From Apteryx mantelli (taxonomy: Eukaryota; Chordata; Aves; Apterygiformes; Apterygidae), in the NCBI RefSeq assembly GCF_036417845.1, contig NC_090020.1:40532425-40596424 (forward strand): a stretch of DNA of 64,000 nucleotides, written 5' to 3'. The stretch's first letter is position 1. Every line of letters begins with the position of its first letter. Both the position numbers and the translations under genes were made by a program. The notes beneath the pieces were generated by a model, which was not told the DNA's origin, did not search any database, and saw only the letters and a list, made by a program, of their open reading frames with translations. Positions 10,201 to 18,533 of this stretch are shown in pieces.

Positions 10201-13111
10201 AATCGGAGGAGGCGGCAGCGATGGCCCTCCCCTCCGGGGCGGCAGGCTACCAAAGCCTGAGGCCGAGCCGGCAGCCGTCGGGGCCGCACTCGGCAGAGGA
10301 TCGGGCCCTGCCGCGGTGGGCGGCTCTCCTCGCCCTGCAAAGCCCGAGAGCGCTGCGGGCGGGTAAAGCGCCTCCTTGCCCGCGTTGGAGCTTCGGTGGG
10401 TTTATTTGGAGCTAAAATCCAGATTAAAGCAAGTGAGTAGAACTCAGATTAAAGTCCGTCACTTCTCACCTCGTCCACAACCGAGCCTCCTTCCCCTCAA
10501 GCGGGCACCTCCAGTGCAGCACACGCGATGAGGGAGTGGAAGTGGCTAAACATCACGCCTGCCCAAGGGCTCCCTGCATGAGTCCCTAGGCGCTCGGAGT
10601 CCGTGCCCAGCTCAGCAGGCCGGTGCAGAGCAGCTTGCTTTTCTACGTGTCTGCTCGCGAAAGCGAGGGGCACAGGACGGGCTGCAATTCCCGCGCTCCT
10701 TCCTCACTTCGAGTTTGGGGTTTTCTTTATTTTTAAGAACACGTTGCCCAAAGCGAACGCACCTCGATCTCAGAAGGCTGAAACACTCAAAGGGCTAACA
10801 AGTTCTGCTCAAAGACAACTTAAAAAACTGCTAGAGCAAAAGCTGCTCAGTAAACAAGTTCAGTGATAAGAGTTTTTAGCTCTTAAAAAAGGAAGAAGGA
10901 AGAGGGGAGCGAGCGCCCCGGCGCAGGAGCCGCCTTGGTGCGGGCGCCGCGGCCCTGCGGCCAGTCCGCCTTTAACGCTGCCACGGGGAAGAAGCCGCGC
11001 AGCCTTCGCCAGCGACCCTGCAGCACGCCGGTATGCCGCGCACTGCTTAAAAACGCTTCCCCCCTCCCCCAAATCGCTTTTTTATCTTCCTTTCTCTTTT
11101 TAAAACCTTTATCTCGCAGATTTACAGAGCTGCTCTGAGAAGTAAAACACGTATTGTCTGAACCGTTTGGTTGGCGATTAAAAGTGCATTTCAGATTCCA
11201 TTAAGTGCATGTAATTTATGAGATCACGTTTTCGGCACCGAGAGTAGAAGATACACTAGTACTTTTCACTACAGGGTAAAACTAAGCATAAAGAAGTGGC
11301 TCGAAACAAACTTGGTATCCGATATAGAAAGATTCTCAATGTTAAGAAGGGTGGTAAAAACCCCACCAAACTCTGCGTCAACTTTCCTCTTGCTCTTTAA
11401 GACGCACGTACAACGACTGAGACTGCCCTAGCATCCACGGAGTTTAATTGCTACACAACAGAGTTTCATGGAAACTTCCAAAACAAACTCCATCTCTGAA
11501 ATGAAATTAAACGAATCCACGTTGTGCCTGGGCATGTGTTTATGGGTTCGGGTGTTGTTTGTCTGTTCAACAGCCTTCTTTAAATAGGCATTTCGGGGGG
11601 GAAAAAAAAAACAACAAAAATAAAGAATTTTATTAAACTCTAGGATAAGAGAGGGTGTTTGAAGCAACGGGGGAAAAGTGCACAAGCTAAAGGCATCTTC
11701 CAGTGTTTTAACAGGGTTAGATCTGTGTGTTCAGATTGTTAGTAATAAATTTGATGAATTAATACAGTTAATCTAGTTACTTTCGCCCCGATATTTTCCT
11801 CGGCTGTGTACTATCTACAGAGACAGGAACAAAAGACAGGCGGAACCAGTTTCTAAAATCACAACCCCCTAACCCATACAGATGTTAAATAATTGGGGCG
11901 TTGCCCCCCCCAAAAAAACCCGATAATCGGCAACAACAGGATTAAATGCCTCCTACCCACCACGTACGAAATGAATTCTGACAGTCAGACGAGCTTTCTC
12001 CTTCTTGAAAACCAGCTTGCTTTTCGTCTTAAATGACCGTGTCACACTTTTCAGTAGGGATGAAAAATAAAACCAGCAAGATGTTAACAAGGTCTGAAAG
12101 GAAAACGATACTCCGAGATGAGAGGAAGGAAAACTTCGCCCTAGCCCTTCTGATGAAAACTGCAACTTTTCTGTTGCCCAGCGCAGCGGAGGAATTGATT
12201 TCTAGGGACACAGCGAATCCCTGGCTTCCCAGGCAGGAACTGAGCGAGAAAAGCAAGGAGAGAAAGGACCCGCTTTACAGCGAGCGGCTACCGCACCGTT
12301 TCTGAGTGCATTTTCCTAGCCGGCCCTGCGAGAGAAACCTACCCCGCAGCAGCCCTGCTGCCGAAAGCTGCCTTCCAGAGCAGGGCTCGGGGCTCAGGCA
12401 AGAAAAGGCGCCGCTACCCAGGGCTTACAGCCCGGCTCCCGAAAGCGCCGCAACCAACGCGAAAGCATCTCCAGGAGGGAAGAGGGGGCAGAGGATGCTG
12501 CCGGGGCAGGGCGCTGAGCGCAGCGCCCCAGCTCGGAGGCTCCCTCGGTTCGCCCGGGGGGCGGCCCGATACGTACGGTTGTTGGGGTCGCTGGTGTGCT
12601 GGTTCAGGGGGATGATCTCCATGCGCTGCTGCCCGTACAGGTAGTAGTCCAGCTCCTCCGCCGTGCAGCGGAAGCGGGCGGCAGCGCGCTCGCCGCACTT
12701 GCTGCCGCCGCCGCCGCCGCCGCCGCCCGCCCCGCACAAGTCCTTGCCCGGCAGGGGCGCGGGCGCCCCCCCGGCCGCCGGCTCGGAGCTGTGCAGCGGC
12801 CCGAAGACGGGGATCTGCGCCACGGGCAGCGAGGCCAGCCCGGCCAGGGAAGCGGCGACGGCGGCGCAGGAGGAGGTGGAGGAGGAAGACGGGGTGGACG
12901 AGGAAGAGGAGGAGGAGGCGGAGGAGAGGGAGGCCGGGCGCTGGCGGAGGCTGTCAGCCGGCGGCTCGGCTCGCTCGGGCGGCTGGAGCTGGGCGAGGGC
13001 CCCGCTGTTCTTGAGTTGGCTGCTCTGCGGGAAGAGCTGCTGCCAGTGCTGCAGATAGGCGGGATCCACCTTCAGGAACGCGGATCCGCCGGGATCGCCG
13101 GGCTTCAGCAT
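3911..13111 (-). CDS. PRDM6: PRDM6, PR/SET-domain transcription repressor, 5' coding part (two exons in window)
   Basis: PRDM6 is a PR/SET-domain zinc-finger protein of the nucleus that represses transcription and is linked to smooth-muscle and cardiovascular development. Two coding exons are visible on the minus strand: 12577-13111 (start codon, residues 1-178 plus one base) and 3911-4218 (residues 179-281). They join in phase, C|GA giving Arg179. The joined protein matches my knowledge of vertebrate PRDM6: an N-terminus opening MLKPGDPGG, the block [20 protein letters not shown], then a Cys-rich segment leading into PR/SET. The human protein is about 595 residues, so roughly half is present. 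The rest of PR/SET and the C2H2 fingers lie left of position 1. The gene is divergent from PPIC, as in human. Identification is by recognised sequence, not by a search. Confidence 0.93.
5433..5620 (+). mobile_element. tRNA-derived SINE remnant
   Basis: The first ~70 bases look like a decayed tRNA, most like tRNA-Leu. An A-box-like stretch, TTAGTGGTCTAAG, lies near 5441-5453. A B-box-like GGTTCAATTC lies at 5491-5500. The roughly 60-bp spacing is right for a tRNA-type Pol III promoter. The sequence beyond (TTTTCCTCTTTCCAAGGTAG and on) is not tRNA and should be the SINE body. I cannot name the family. The right boundary is approximate and I see no clear target-site duplication. Confidence 0.5.
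5860..6100. promoter_or_regulatory. CpG-rich block in PRDM6 intron
   Basis: A short block with dense CpG and GC-rich composition inside AT-rich flanks. It could be an intronic regulatory element or alternative promoter. Overlapping open frames on both strands are composition artefacts with no recognisable protein. Confidence 0.5.
8510..8930. promoter_or_regulatory. CpG island in PRDM6 intron
   Basis: About 400 bp of very high GC with frequent CpG, including runs such as CCGCGGACCGCGGG, in a lower-GC intron. It is a candidate intronic promoter or Polycomb-type regulated island. Mirror-image open frames on both strands argue against coding. Confidence 0.6.
9470..10400. promoter_or_regulatory. 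CpG-rich blocks flanking an AT-rich conserved-looking segment
   Basis: There are two CpG-dense segments, about 9.47-9.62 and 9.84-10.40 kb. They are separated by a short AT-richer stretch with homeobox-type cores (CCCTAATTAGCTC, CTTTTAATTTAAAA near 9762-9803). The arrangement resembles a developmental-gene regulatory element. Conservation is inferred from texture only. Confidence 0.5.
10895..11050. promoter_or_regulatory. Small CpG-rich block in PRDM6 intron
   Basis: About 150 bp with dense CpG. It falls between AT-rich, T-run-containing sequence and continues the series of intronic CpG blocks. Confidence 0.4.
12577..13111 (-). CDS. PRDM6: PRDM6 first coding exon (start codon, residues 1-178)
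   Basis: The start ATG is at 13111-13109. It is preceded by TCTGCAG|GCATCGGCG, a good splice acceptor (AG at 13122-13121), so the exon probably begins at 13120 with a nine-base 5' leader and an upstream non-coding exon. The exon ends AACAAC C|GTACGT (donor 12576-12575) in phase 1. The protein opens MLKPGDPGG and [17 protein letters not shown]. It continues through a long low-complexity region rich in Ser, Thr and Ala (about residues 58-95) and a run of eight glycines (about residues 134-141). It then returns to conserved order at [20 protein letters not shown] and the HTSDPNNR end. The low-complexity part is disordered and length-variable; the two ends are highly conserved in the family. The frame is open 152 codons further upstream, but I reject that extension. 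Confidence 0.94.
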
Positions 13112-13120
13112 CGCCGATGC

Positions 13121-13122
13121 CT
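13121..13122 (-). promoter_or_regulatory. PRDM6: Probable splice acceptor before the PRDM6 start codon
   Basis: In transcript sense the sequence reads CTCCCCGCTCTGCAG|GCATCGGCGATG. The pyrimidine-rich tract plus CAG lies nine bases before the ATG. It implies that translation starts near the beginning of exon 2 and that exon 1 is non-coding, which agrees with my memory of the mammalian gene. Confidence 0.65.
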
Positions 13123-13625
13123 GCAGAGCGGGGAGGGAAGGGGAGAGCGGCCGTGAGACCCCCGCCCCGGCCGGGCTGCCCCGGCCCCGCGGCGAAGCCC
13201 ACACTGGAGACCGCGACACACGCGCGGACTCCCCGCGCCGGCTCTCCGGGGGCGGCAGCGCCCCGGCCCCGCTTCCTGCCTGTGCCAGGCTCGGGGGGAG
13301 AAGAGCCCGGCTCGAAGAGCCCCAGGGCTGGGGCGCCGGACGCGCACGCAGTGAGCGCAGCGACAAAGCCTTGCCGCGGCCGCCTTCTCCACGGCGCGGG
13401 CTGCGCTGCGCCGGGGCAAGGTAGCGCCGCCAGCCCCCCGCTACTGACTGGGGCCCCCGCCGCCCCCACGAGCGCGCCAGCTCGCCCCGTCCTGTAGCCC
13501 TGCCCGCACCCGCCGCCCGCAGAGCCTCGCCTTCTTGCTCCTCTCCCCGGCAGCGGACAACTCTCAAAGTTCACAACAAGGAGAAGGAGGAAACTTCATC
13601 CCTCCCCGCCCTGTACACGCGCGAG

Positions 13626-13672
13626 CCTCGCCTCGCCTCGCCTCGCCTCGCCTCTCCTCGCCTCTCCTCTCC
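13626..13672. repeat. CCTCG/CCTCT pentamer microsatellite
   Basis: Five perfect CCTCG units are followed by variant CCTCT and CCTCG units. It lies in the CpG island just upstream of the first PRDM6 coding exon. It is a candidate length-polymorphic element in the presumed 5' region. Confidence 0.95.
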
Positions 13673-14302
13673 GGCAGCTCTGCTTTCCAAGCCAGCCTTT
13701 ATGGGAAGAGGCTCTCGCCCGGCCACCCCGGGCCACCCTGACCACGGCAGCCCCAGCGGCGGGCGGGCGGGCGGGTGGATGGAGGCCCCCCGGCCCGCGG
13801 CTCCCTTACCTGGGCAGGGTGCGCAGGGGCGGGCTGCTGCGCGGGCGGCGGGCGCGGCCCCGGGAGGCTTCAGGTCGGTCGGACGAGGGTTGTGAGCGGG
13901 GGCTTTTCTGCTCTTTGTTCACGGGGGAGCGGGGTTACCCCTGCCGGGCGGCGGGGCCGGGAGGCCGCTTAGAGCCGAGCCGCCGGGCTCCCTCTGCCGT
14001 GGCTGCGCATCGCAGGCGCGCCCGGGCTCTTCGCTCAGCTCTCTGGCAGACTCCGGGCTAGACACGTGGGTTTTACGACAGCACAAAATACAAGTGTGTG
14101 TGGTGTCTACGAGAGGGCGGGGAGGGAGCGGGAAGTTACCAGCGAGCCTGAGCACAGAGACACCCCCTCCCTATTTTTTGGCAACCTCCCCCACTTTGCT
14201 CCTTGCTCAATTTTTAAAGGTGTCCCTTTTATCCCTTCCTCTCTCCTCCCTCCCCTCGCAGTCTCCCGCAAGCGCGGGACTGCACCGCACGGGGGGAACA
14301 AC

Positions 14303-14334
14303 GGCCCGGCCCCGGCCCGGCCCGGCCCGGCCCC
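14303..14334. repeat. GGCCC/GGCCCC tandem, GC-only repeat
   Basis: A short run of GGCCC-type units in the CpG island. Both strands carry only three-base runs of G or C with short spacers, so G-quadruplex or i-motif folding is possible. Confidence 0.85.
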
Positions 14335-15159
14335 GCGCAGCCCTGCGGCGGCAGCCCCGCAGGGAGCCCGCGGCTCCCGGGGGACCGAGCTCCTCGGGCG
14401 GCTTTGCCTCGTCGCCCCCGGGGGCTGAGGTGCGCTGCAGAGCCCTCCCCGGTCCGTTTCGCGCTTCCGATACAGCTCCTGCACACTCTGCTTCTGAGGT
14501 TTGCCGGGATCACCGACCTCCCGCTCCCCTCAGCTACCTACGAGCTGTCCCAAGAGCTCCCAACACGGGCGAGGAAACTCGTTGCTCCAGAATTCCCTTC
14601 TCCTGTAACCCTGTCCTCTCGAGCACCAGCAAGTCTCTCTCCTCCTCCTCTCTATACTCAGTCACAGCACAAACCGAGAGGTATGCAGATGGAGATGCAA
14701 CCTACAGCGATAAACTTCTAATCTCTAACTACTTTTCTCCACTTAGCTTAATATTTGGCGTTTTCCTCCCCTCTACTCAGCTTTTGAGAAAGGTCACATA
14801 CCAATGAGCATTTAACAGGTTCTTCAGTTTCTTTTCTGCATCGCATGAAAAACTAGACCAGCGCTATCATTTGTCTTAGATATATCACATGTATATAGTA
14901 TCCTATACGTTTAAGACAAAATATTTACATAAAGTGTTTATATCGTCAAAACATCTCTCGAGTATGAAAAAAGCCTACACCGTTAGAAGTCACGCAGCCC
15001 CTCGGCGCACACATGCTTACAAACGCAACGTGTGCGCATTTAAACAATTAATGCCGCCCCCCCAGACACGGTTTCCAGTTATTTCTTTCCCACCCTTCAT
15101 TCTCGCAGAGCCTGGGAAAGCTGCTGCTGTTTAGGTTTTGTCTGTGTCTAAGGCAGGAC

Positions 15160-15345
15160 ATTTTAACACAAATTTGAACAGAGCTGGGCAAAAAATGTTT
15201 TGACTGGCGTCATTTTGACAAGGTCATCCGTCATCTGCTGTATAGATTGATAACACCTAAGTTAAAGGCAAACACAAGTAGGAAAACCCCCTGATTTTTA
15301 TGGGTTATAAAGCTAGCTATAAAAACCTTCTTAATGTCTTTGATC
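15160..15345. promoter_or_regulatory. Candidate conserved non-coding element upstream of PRDM6
   Basis: A stretch of moderate GC with closely packed factor-like sites: TGACAAGGTCATC, a GATA-type TTGATAACACC, and a short GCTAGCTATAAAAACC segment. It sits between CpG islands upstream of the first coding exon. The call is by texture and motif density only. Confidence 0.25.
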
Positions 15346-15949
15346 AGTTCTATCGTGTCAGATAGAATGAATTTTCAGTCCTCTCGCTCCACTAATCCAC
15401 TTTTAAAAAGTTCTGAAATAGTGCGATTTAGCTGAGGGACAGAGGTGTAGGTTGGGAGCCTTCTTAGCACACTCAATAGCGTGTGTATAAAACGCTGATG
15501 GATATACAGACCGGCGTATGGGGGATCTAGGTTCTCTCTTTCTCTGTTTTCACTTCATTAATTCAGTATCTCATCCTTCGCTAGCTCTTTCCTGGTAACA
15601 TTTTTATTCCAGCCCCTCGTTTGTTTTTATTTTTTTTTAATTTGCACCTTTAAATTATTATCCTTTTCATTACCGGACACCTTTTAAAAATACTAAATTG
15701 CTTTTAGTGGCAGCAGTCTCTAAAAATTCGTTTCACGCTGGAAAAACGTGATGAAGTGGGGAAAAGCTCCCAGCTAATGGGCTTAAGTGCACTGTCAATA
15801 TCTGCATTTGCCTTGAGTTGTTAACAGAAATATTCCATGTGGGTTCATATTAGGAGGACTTTAATCTGTAACTGCAAAAATCACTTGGGATTTTTTACAG
15901 CGAGAAAAGTATCACTTCGAGTGATCAGGGTGGCAGCATAAAATTTATA

Positions 15950-16260
15950 GCCGCTGTAAGCGAGCGCGCCCGCCCTAGGATCAAGCCCTCCGGAGGCAGG
16001 ACGAGGGAAGGAGGGGCAGGGCTGGCCGCTCTGCCCCCGGCCGCGGCGCCGGCGGGCAGCGGGCAGCGGCGGCCGGGAGCCCGCTCGCCGCCGGCCCTGC
16101 CCCCAGACCCCGGCGGGGAGGCAGTGGGGGGGGCCGAGGGGCAGCGCGGCGCCGGGAGCAAGCGGGTCTGCGAGCCGGGGCTGCCCGCGCGGGCTGCGGC
16201 CAGCCCTGACCTCCGCTCTCGCCTCCCCGGGCAGGCTGGTTGTGCGCGTCCCTCCGCCGC
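15950..16260. promoter_or_regulatory. PRDM6: CpG island upstream of PRDM6 coding start
   Basis: About 300 bp of CpG-dense sequence, roughly 2.8 kb upstream of the first coding exon. It is flanked by a C-rich run at 16294-16311. It is one of two candidate sites, with the next island, for the non-coding first exon and promoter of PRDM6. Confidence 0.55.
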
Positions 16261-16293
16261 CCCCGAGCTTGTCTGCCCTCTGTTTATTAACAT

Positions 16294-16311
16294 CCCCCCC
16301 ACCCCCCCATG
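16294..16311. repeat. C-rich run (possible i-motif / G-quadruplex)
   Basis: Two C runs, eight and seven bases long, are separated by a single A, next to a CpG island. The minus strand is G-rich. Confidence 0.7.
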
Positions 16312-17079
16312 TGACTCCTGTGGGTAAAGATGCAGAAAATAGGAGTTTTTTACTGCCTCCCCCTTCCCCTTCTCTCTGGCTTTCTCATTATTTAGAGGGC
16401 GAGCACTGAAACAAATCACATTGACCGTTTAGAAAGCGATCAAACCTTTATAAAAATCCATCGCCTACGAATCGATTGGTGAAAATTTGCTAGGAATTTG
16501 TTCAAAAGAAATAAATAAGGAGGGTAAGTGTATTAAATGCAAAGGGGGAACACGGTGGTGTTTTTCTTCATTGATTAATGACCTCTAAAATAAAACAAGC
16601 GGGAAGAGGAGCCAAGATCGATAAATTAACTACCCAAATTCATCATTTTCCCTGGGGTTTCTTTTTCTTTTTTTGGTAAATAATCCTTAGGAAGGATGTC
16701 TGTCTCTTTGGGAACTCGAGGGCTTCATTTTGGGCTGGGAGCAGCAAAGGGAGTAAACCCCTTTTGGGAAGGAACTGGATCGGGGACACCCTATCTGATT
16801 TCGTTTGACACACAATTAAAAAGTTTGCCTTTCATATTAATTAATTCTCCTGATCTGGGGAAGACAAATGGTCGGTTACCTCTGACAGGAGTCCGATAAA
16901 GGATTCAGCAGCTTTCCTTCTTGCCCTAGGCGTCTCCTCATTCCAGTTTTAAGGTCATGAGCAGCCGAATTAATAATTCATTAATATAGACATTTATTCA
17001 GATGGGATTCACGGAGATTCACGCTCTCCTACATCTCACCGTTTGGGTTTAGTTTCCCTCAAAGGGGAGAAGAGGGGGA

Positions 17080-18240
17080 GGAGAACGGGTGGAGGAAGGC
17101 GCCAAACAACGCGTGCCCCTATTCCCGCGGGGCGGGCACAAGGCGGCGCCCGCAGCGAGCGCCCGGCCGGGGCAGGGCAGCCGCCCGCCGCAGCCCGGGG
17201 CGGCGGCGAGGAAGGGGCCGGCCTGGCGGCACTCCCCACCTCCCGAGCGTTTCCTGAACTGAAGCCAGGCGCTTGTCTCCCCCTTCTCCGTCCCCAACGA
17301 AATCCTGAATGAGAAAGCAACCACGGCGTGGCAAGGCCGGGTAAACCCGACCAAAAGGGCTGCTTTTCCCCACACCCGCCCCCTCACTGGCAGCGTGTGC
17401 CCAGGGTCAGGCAAGGGCTGTGGCGCAGGCAGGGCTGCGTTGGGCCGGCCGCGGCCAGCAACACGGGCGGGCTGGTACGGAAGGAGCCCCGGGACCGGGC
17501 CAAGGGAGGAAGTCCCGCTCTTGAAAGGCCCCGGTGTCAGGTGAGGGAGCGCGTCCTACAGCACGCCCCCGGAAGGCCCGCACCCCCGCGCGAAAGACGC
17601 GGAGGCGGAGGGTGGGACACCCGCGGGAGGAGCCGAGCCGCGCCGCGCCGCGGGGCCGGGCCGGAGGTGCCCCCTGCCCGCGGGTGTCCACTCGCGCCCC
17701 GCCGGGGCCGCGGGGCCCTGCAGCGGCCGGGAAGGGTCCCAGAGGGCGCCCGCGCCGCTGCCGGCGGGGCGAGGCCGGAGGCGCCACGGGCCGGGAAGCC
17801 GCTCAGGGCGCGGCCTCTGCGGGGCCCCTGCTGGTCTCTGCGGGCCCCTAACGGTCCCTGCGGAGCCCCTAACGGTCCGTGCCGGGCGTTCCTCTGTGGC
17901 ATGTCAAGCCGAGGGGCTGGAGAGGGGCAGTTCAGGGCAGGGGACGCCACCTTGCACCCTTTCCCCCCACCGAGGCGCCTTTTTGCGGGGCTGAGGGACA
18001 GCCCATTGCCCTCAGCTGTGCTCCCCGCGCAGGGAGACCCCCTGGCTCCGACCTCGGCGCGGCCAGTCTCGCCCCACTGGCCCCTCTCACCTTGCCCCGG
18101 CCTCCCGGAGGCCAGCGAGGGCTGTGGGAGAGAAACAGCTGCGGCGGGGGCCATGTCGACAGCTTGGGGCTGCCCTCTCCCTGCAGGGAGGGATTCATGT
18201 GACGCAGGCGCTGGGCCCCTGGTCGGGCCCGCTCTGGGGT
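17080..18240. promoter_or_regulatory. PRDM6: Large CpG island, the most distal of the PRDM6 cluster
   Basis: About 1.1 kb of CpG-dense sequence that then decays into ordinary sequence by about 18.3 kb. It is the outermost large island before the AT-rich intergenic stretch, so it is a good candidate for the true PRDM6 promoter and non-coding exon 1. Long open frames here (up to 355 codons on plus and 288 on minus, lying over each other) are composition artefacts. A short imperfect duplication around AGCCCCTAACGGTCC occurs at 17845-17880. Confidence 0.6.
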
Positions 18241-18359
18241 ATCCAGGGGATGAAGGGTCCCTCCAAAACGGGACGGAGAGCCTTCCTTGGGACCAGCTAG
18301 CAAGAGCCTGCCAGAGGAGGTCTGCTGCAACCCATTGCTTCGGGGACAAGAGAAAGCAC

Positions 18360-18533
18360 CTGCCCACACAGAATTGGACTGAGATTATTAAATGATTTGC
18401 CAATGGCCACCAAGCAGATGCCAGCCAGGCAAATAATGACTTTCTGCCACTATTGACCTGATACGGATGTGAACTAGTGACCTTTGAGGTGAAATGCTCT
18501 GTAGTCTATTACCAATTCCCTGAGCCACCAAAT
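18360..18533 (-). mobile_element. tRNA-derived SINE remnant, possibly CORE/MIR-like
   Basis: Read on the minus strand, 18529-18512 gives GGTGGCTCAGGGAATTGG, close to a tRNA 5' end and A box. About 50 bases further, 18475-18465 gives AGTTCACATCC, a degenerate B box. The segment after it includes TTGGCAAATCATTTAATAAT, which resembles the MIR core (family consensus TTGGGCAAGTCACTTAACCT). This suggests an ancient CORE-SINE. The element is heavily diverged and its 3' boundary is approximate. Confidence 0.5.

Larger units (their letters stand above)
4219..12576 (-). other. PRDM6: PRDM6 intron between first coding exon and PR/SET exon
   Basis: An intron of about 8.4 kb bounded by donor C|GTACGT (12576-12575) and acceptor CCAG|GA (4220-4219). 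No intervening exon is needed because the reading frame joins directly. The right two thirds is unusually CpG-rich in blocks near 5.86-6.10, 8.51-8.93, 9.47-9.62, 9.84-10.40 and 10.90-11.05 kb. Long open frames in these blocks are GC artefacts. A tRNA-derived SINE remnant sits near 5.43 kb. Confidence 0.8.
12310..14460 (-). promoter_or_regulatory. PRDM6: Large CpG island spanning the first PRDM6 coding exon
   Basis: About 2.1 kb of dense CpG covers the first coding exon and its upstream flank. It includes GC-rich simple repeats at 13.63 and 14.30 kb. It probably marks the 5' end of PRDM6 or an internal promoter just upstream of the coding start. I see no TATA box, as expected for an island promoter, and I cannot place the transcription start. 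Confidence 0.75.

Noticed and set aside
12596-13156. 186-codon plus-strand frame opposite the PRDM6 exon
   Set aside because: Shadow of the minus-strand coding exon; Gly/Ala/Glu low complexity.
12954-13574. 206-codon minus-strand frame overlapping the PRDM6 exon
   Set aside because: It is an alternative frame of the PRDM6 exon and island; the other frame matches PRDM6.
17328-18403. Long overlapping open frames on both strands (355 codons plus, 288 codons minus)
   Set aside because: They mirror each other in a CpG island, are Pro/Arg/Gly/Ala-rich and have no recognisable domain. GC-rich DNA lacks stop codons in all frames.
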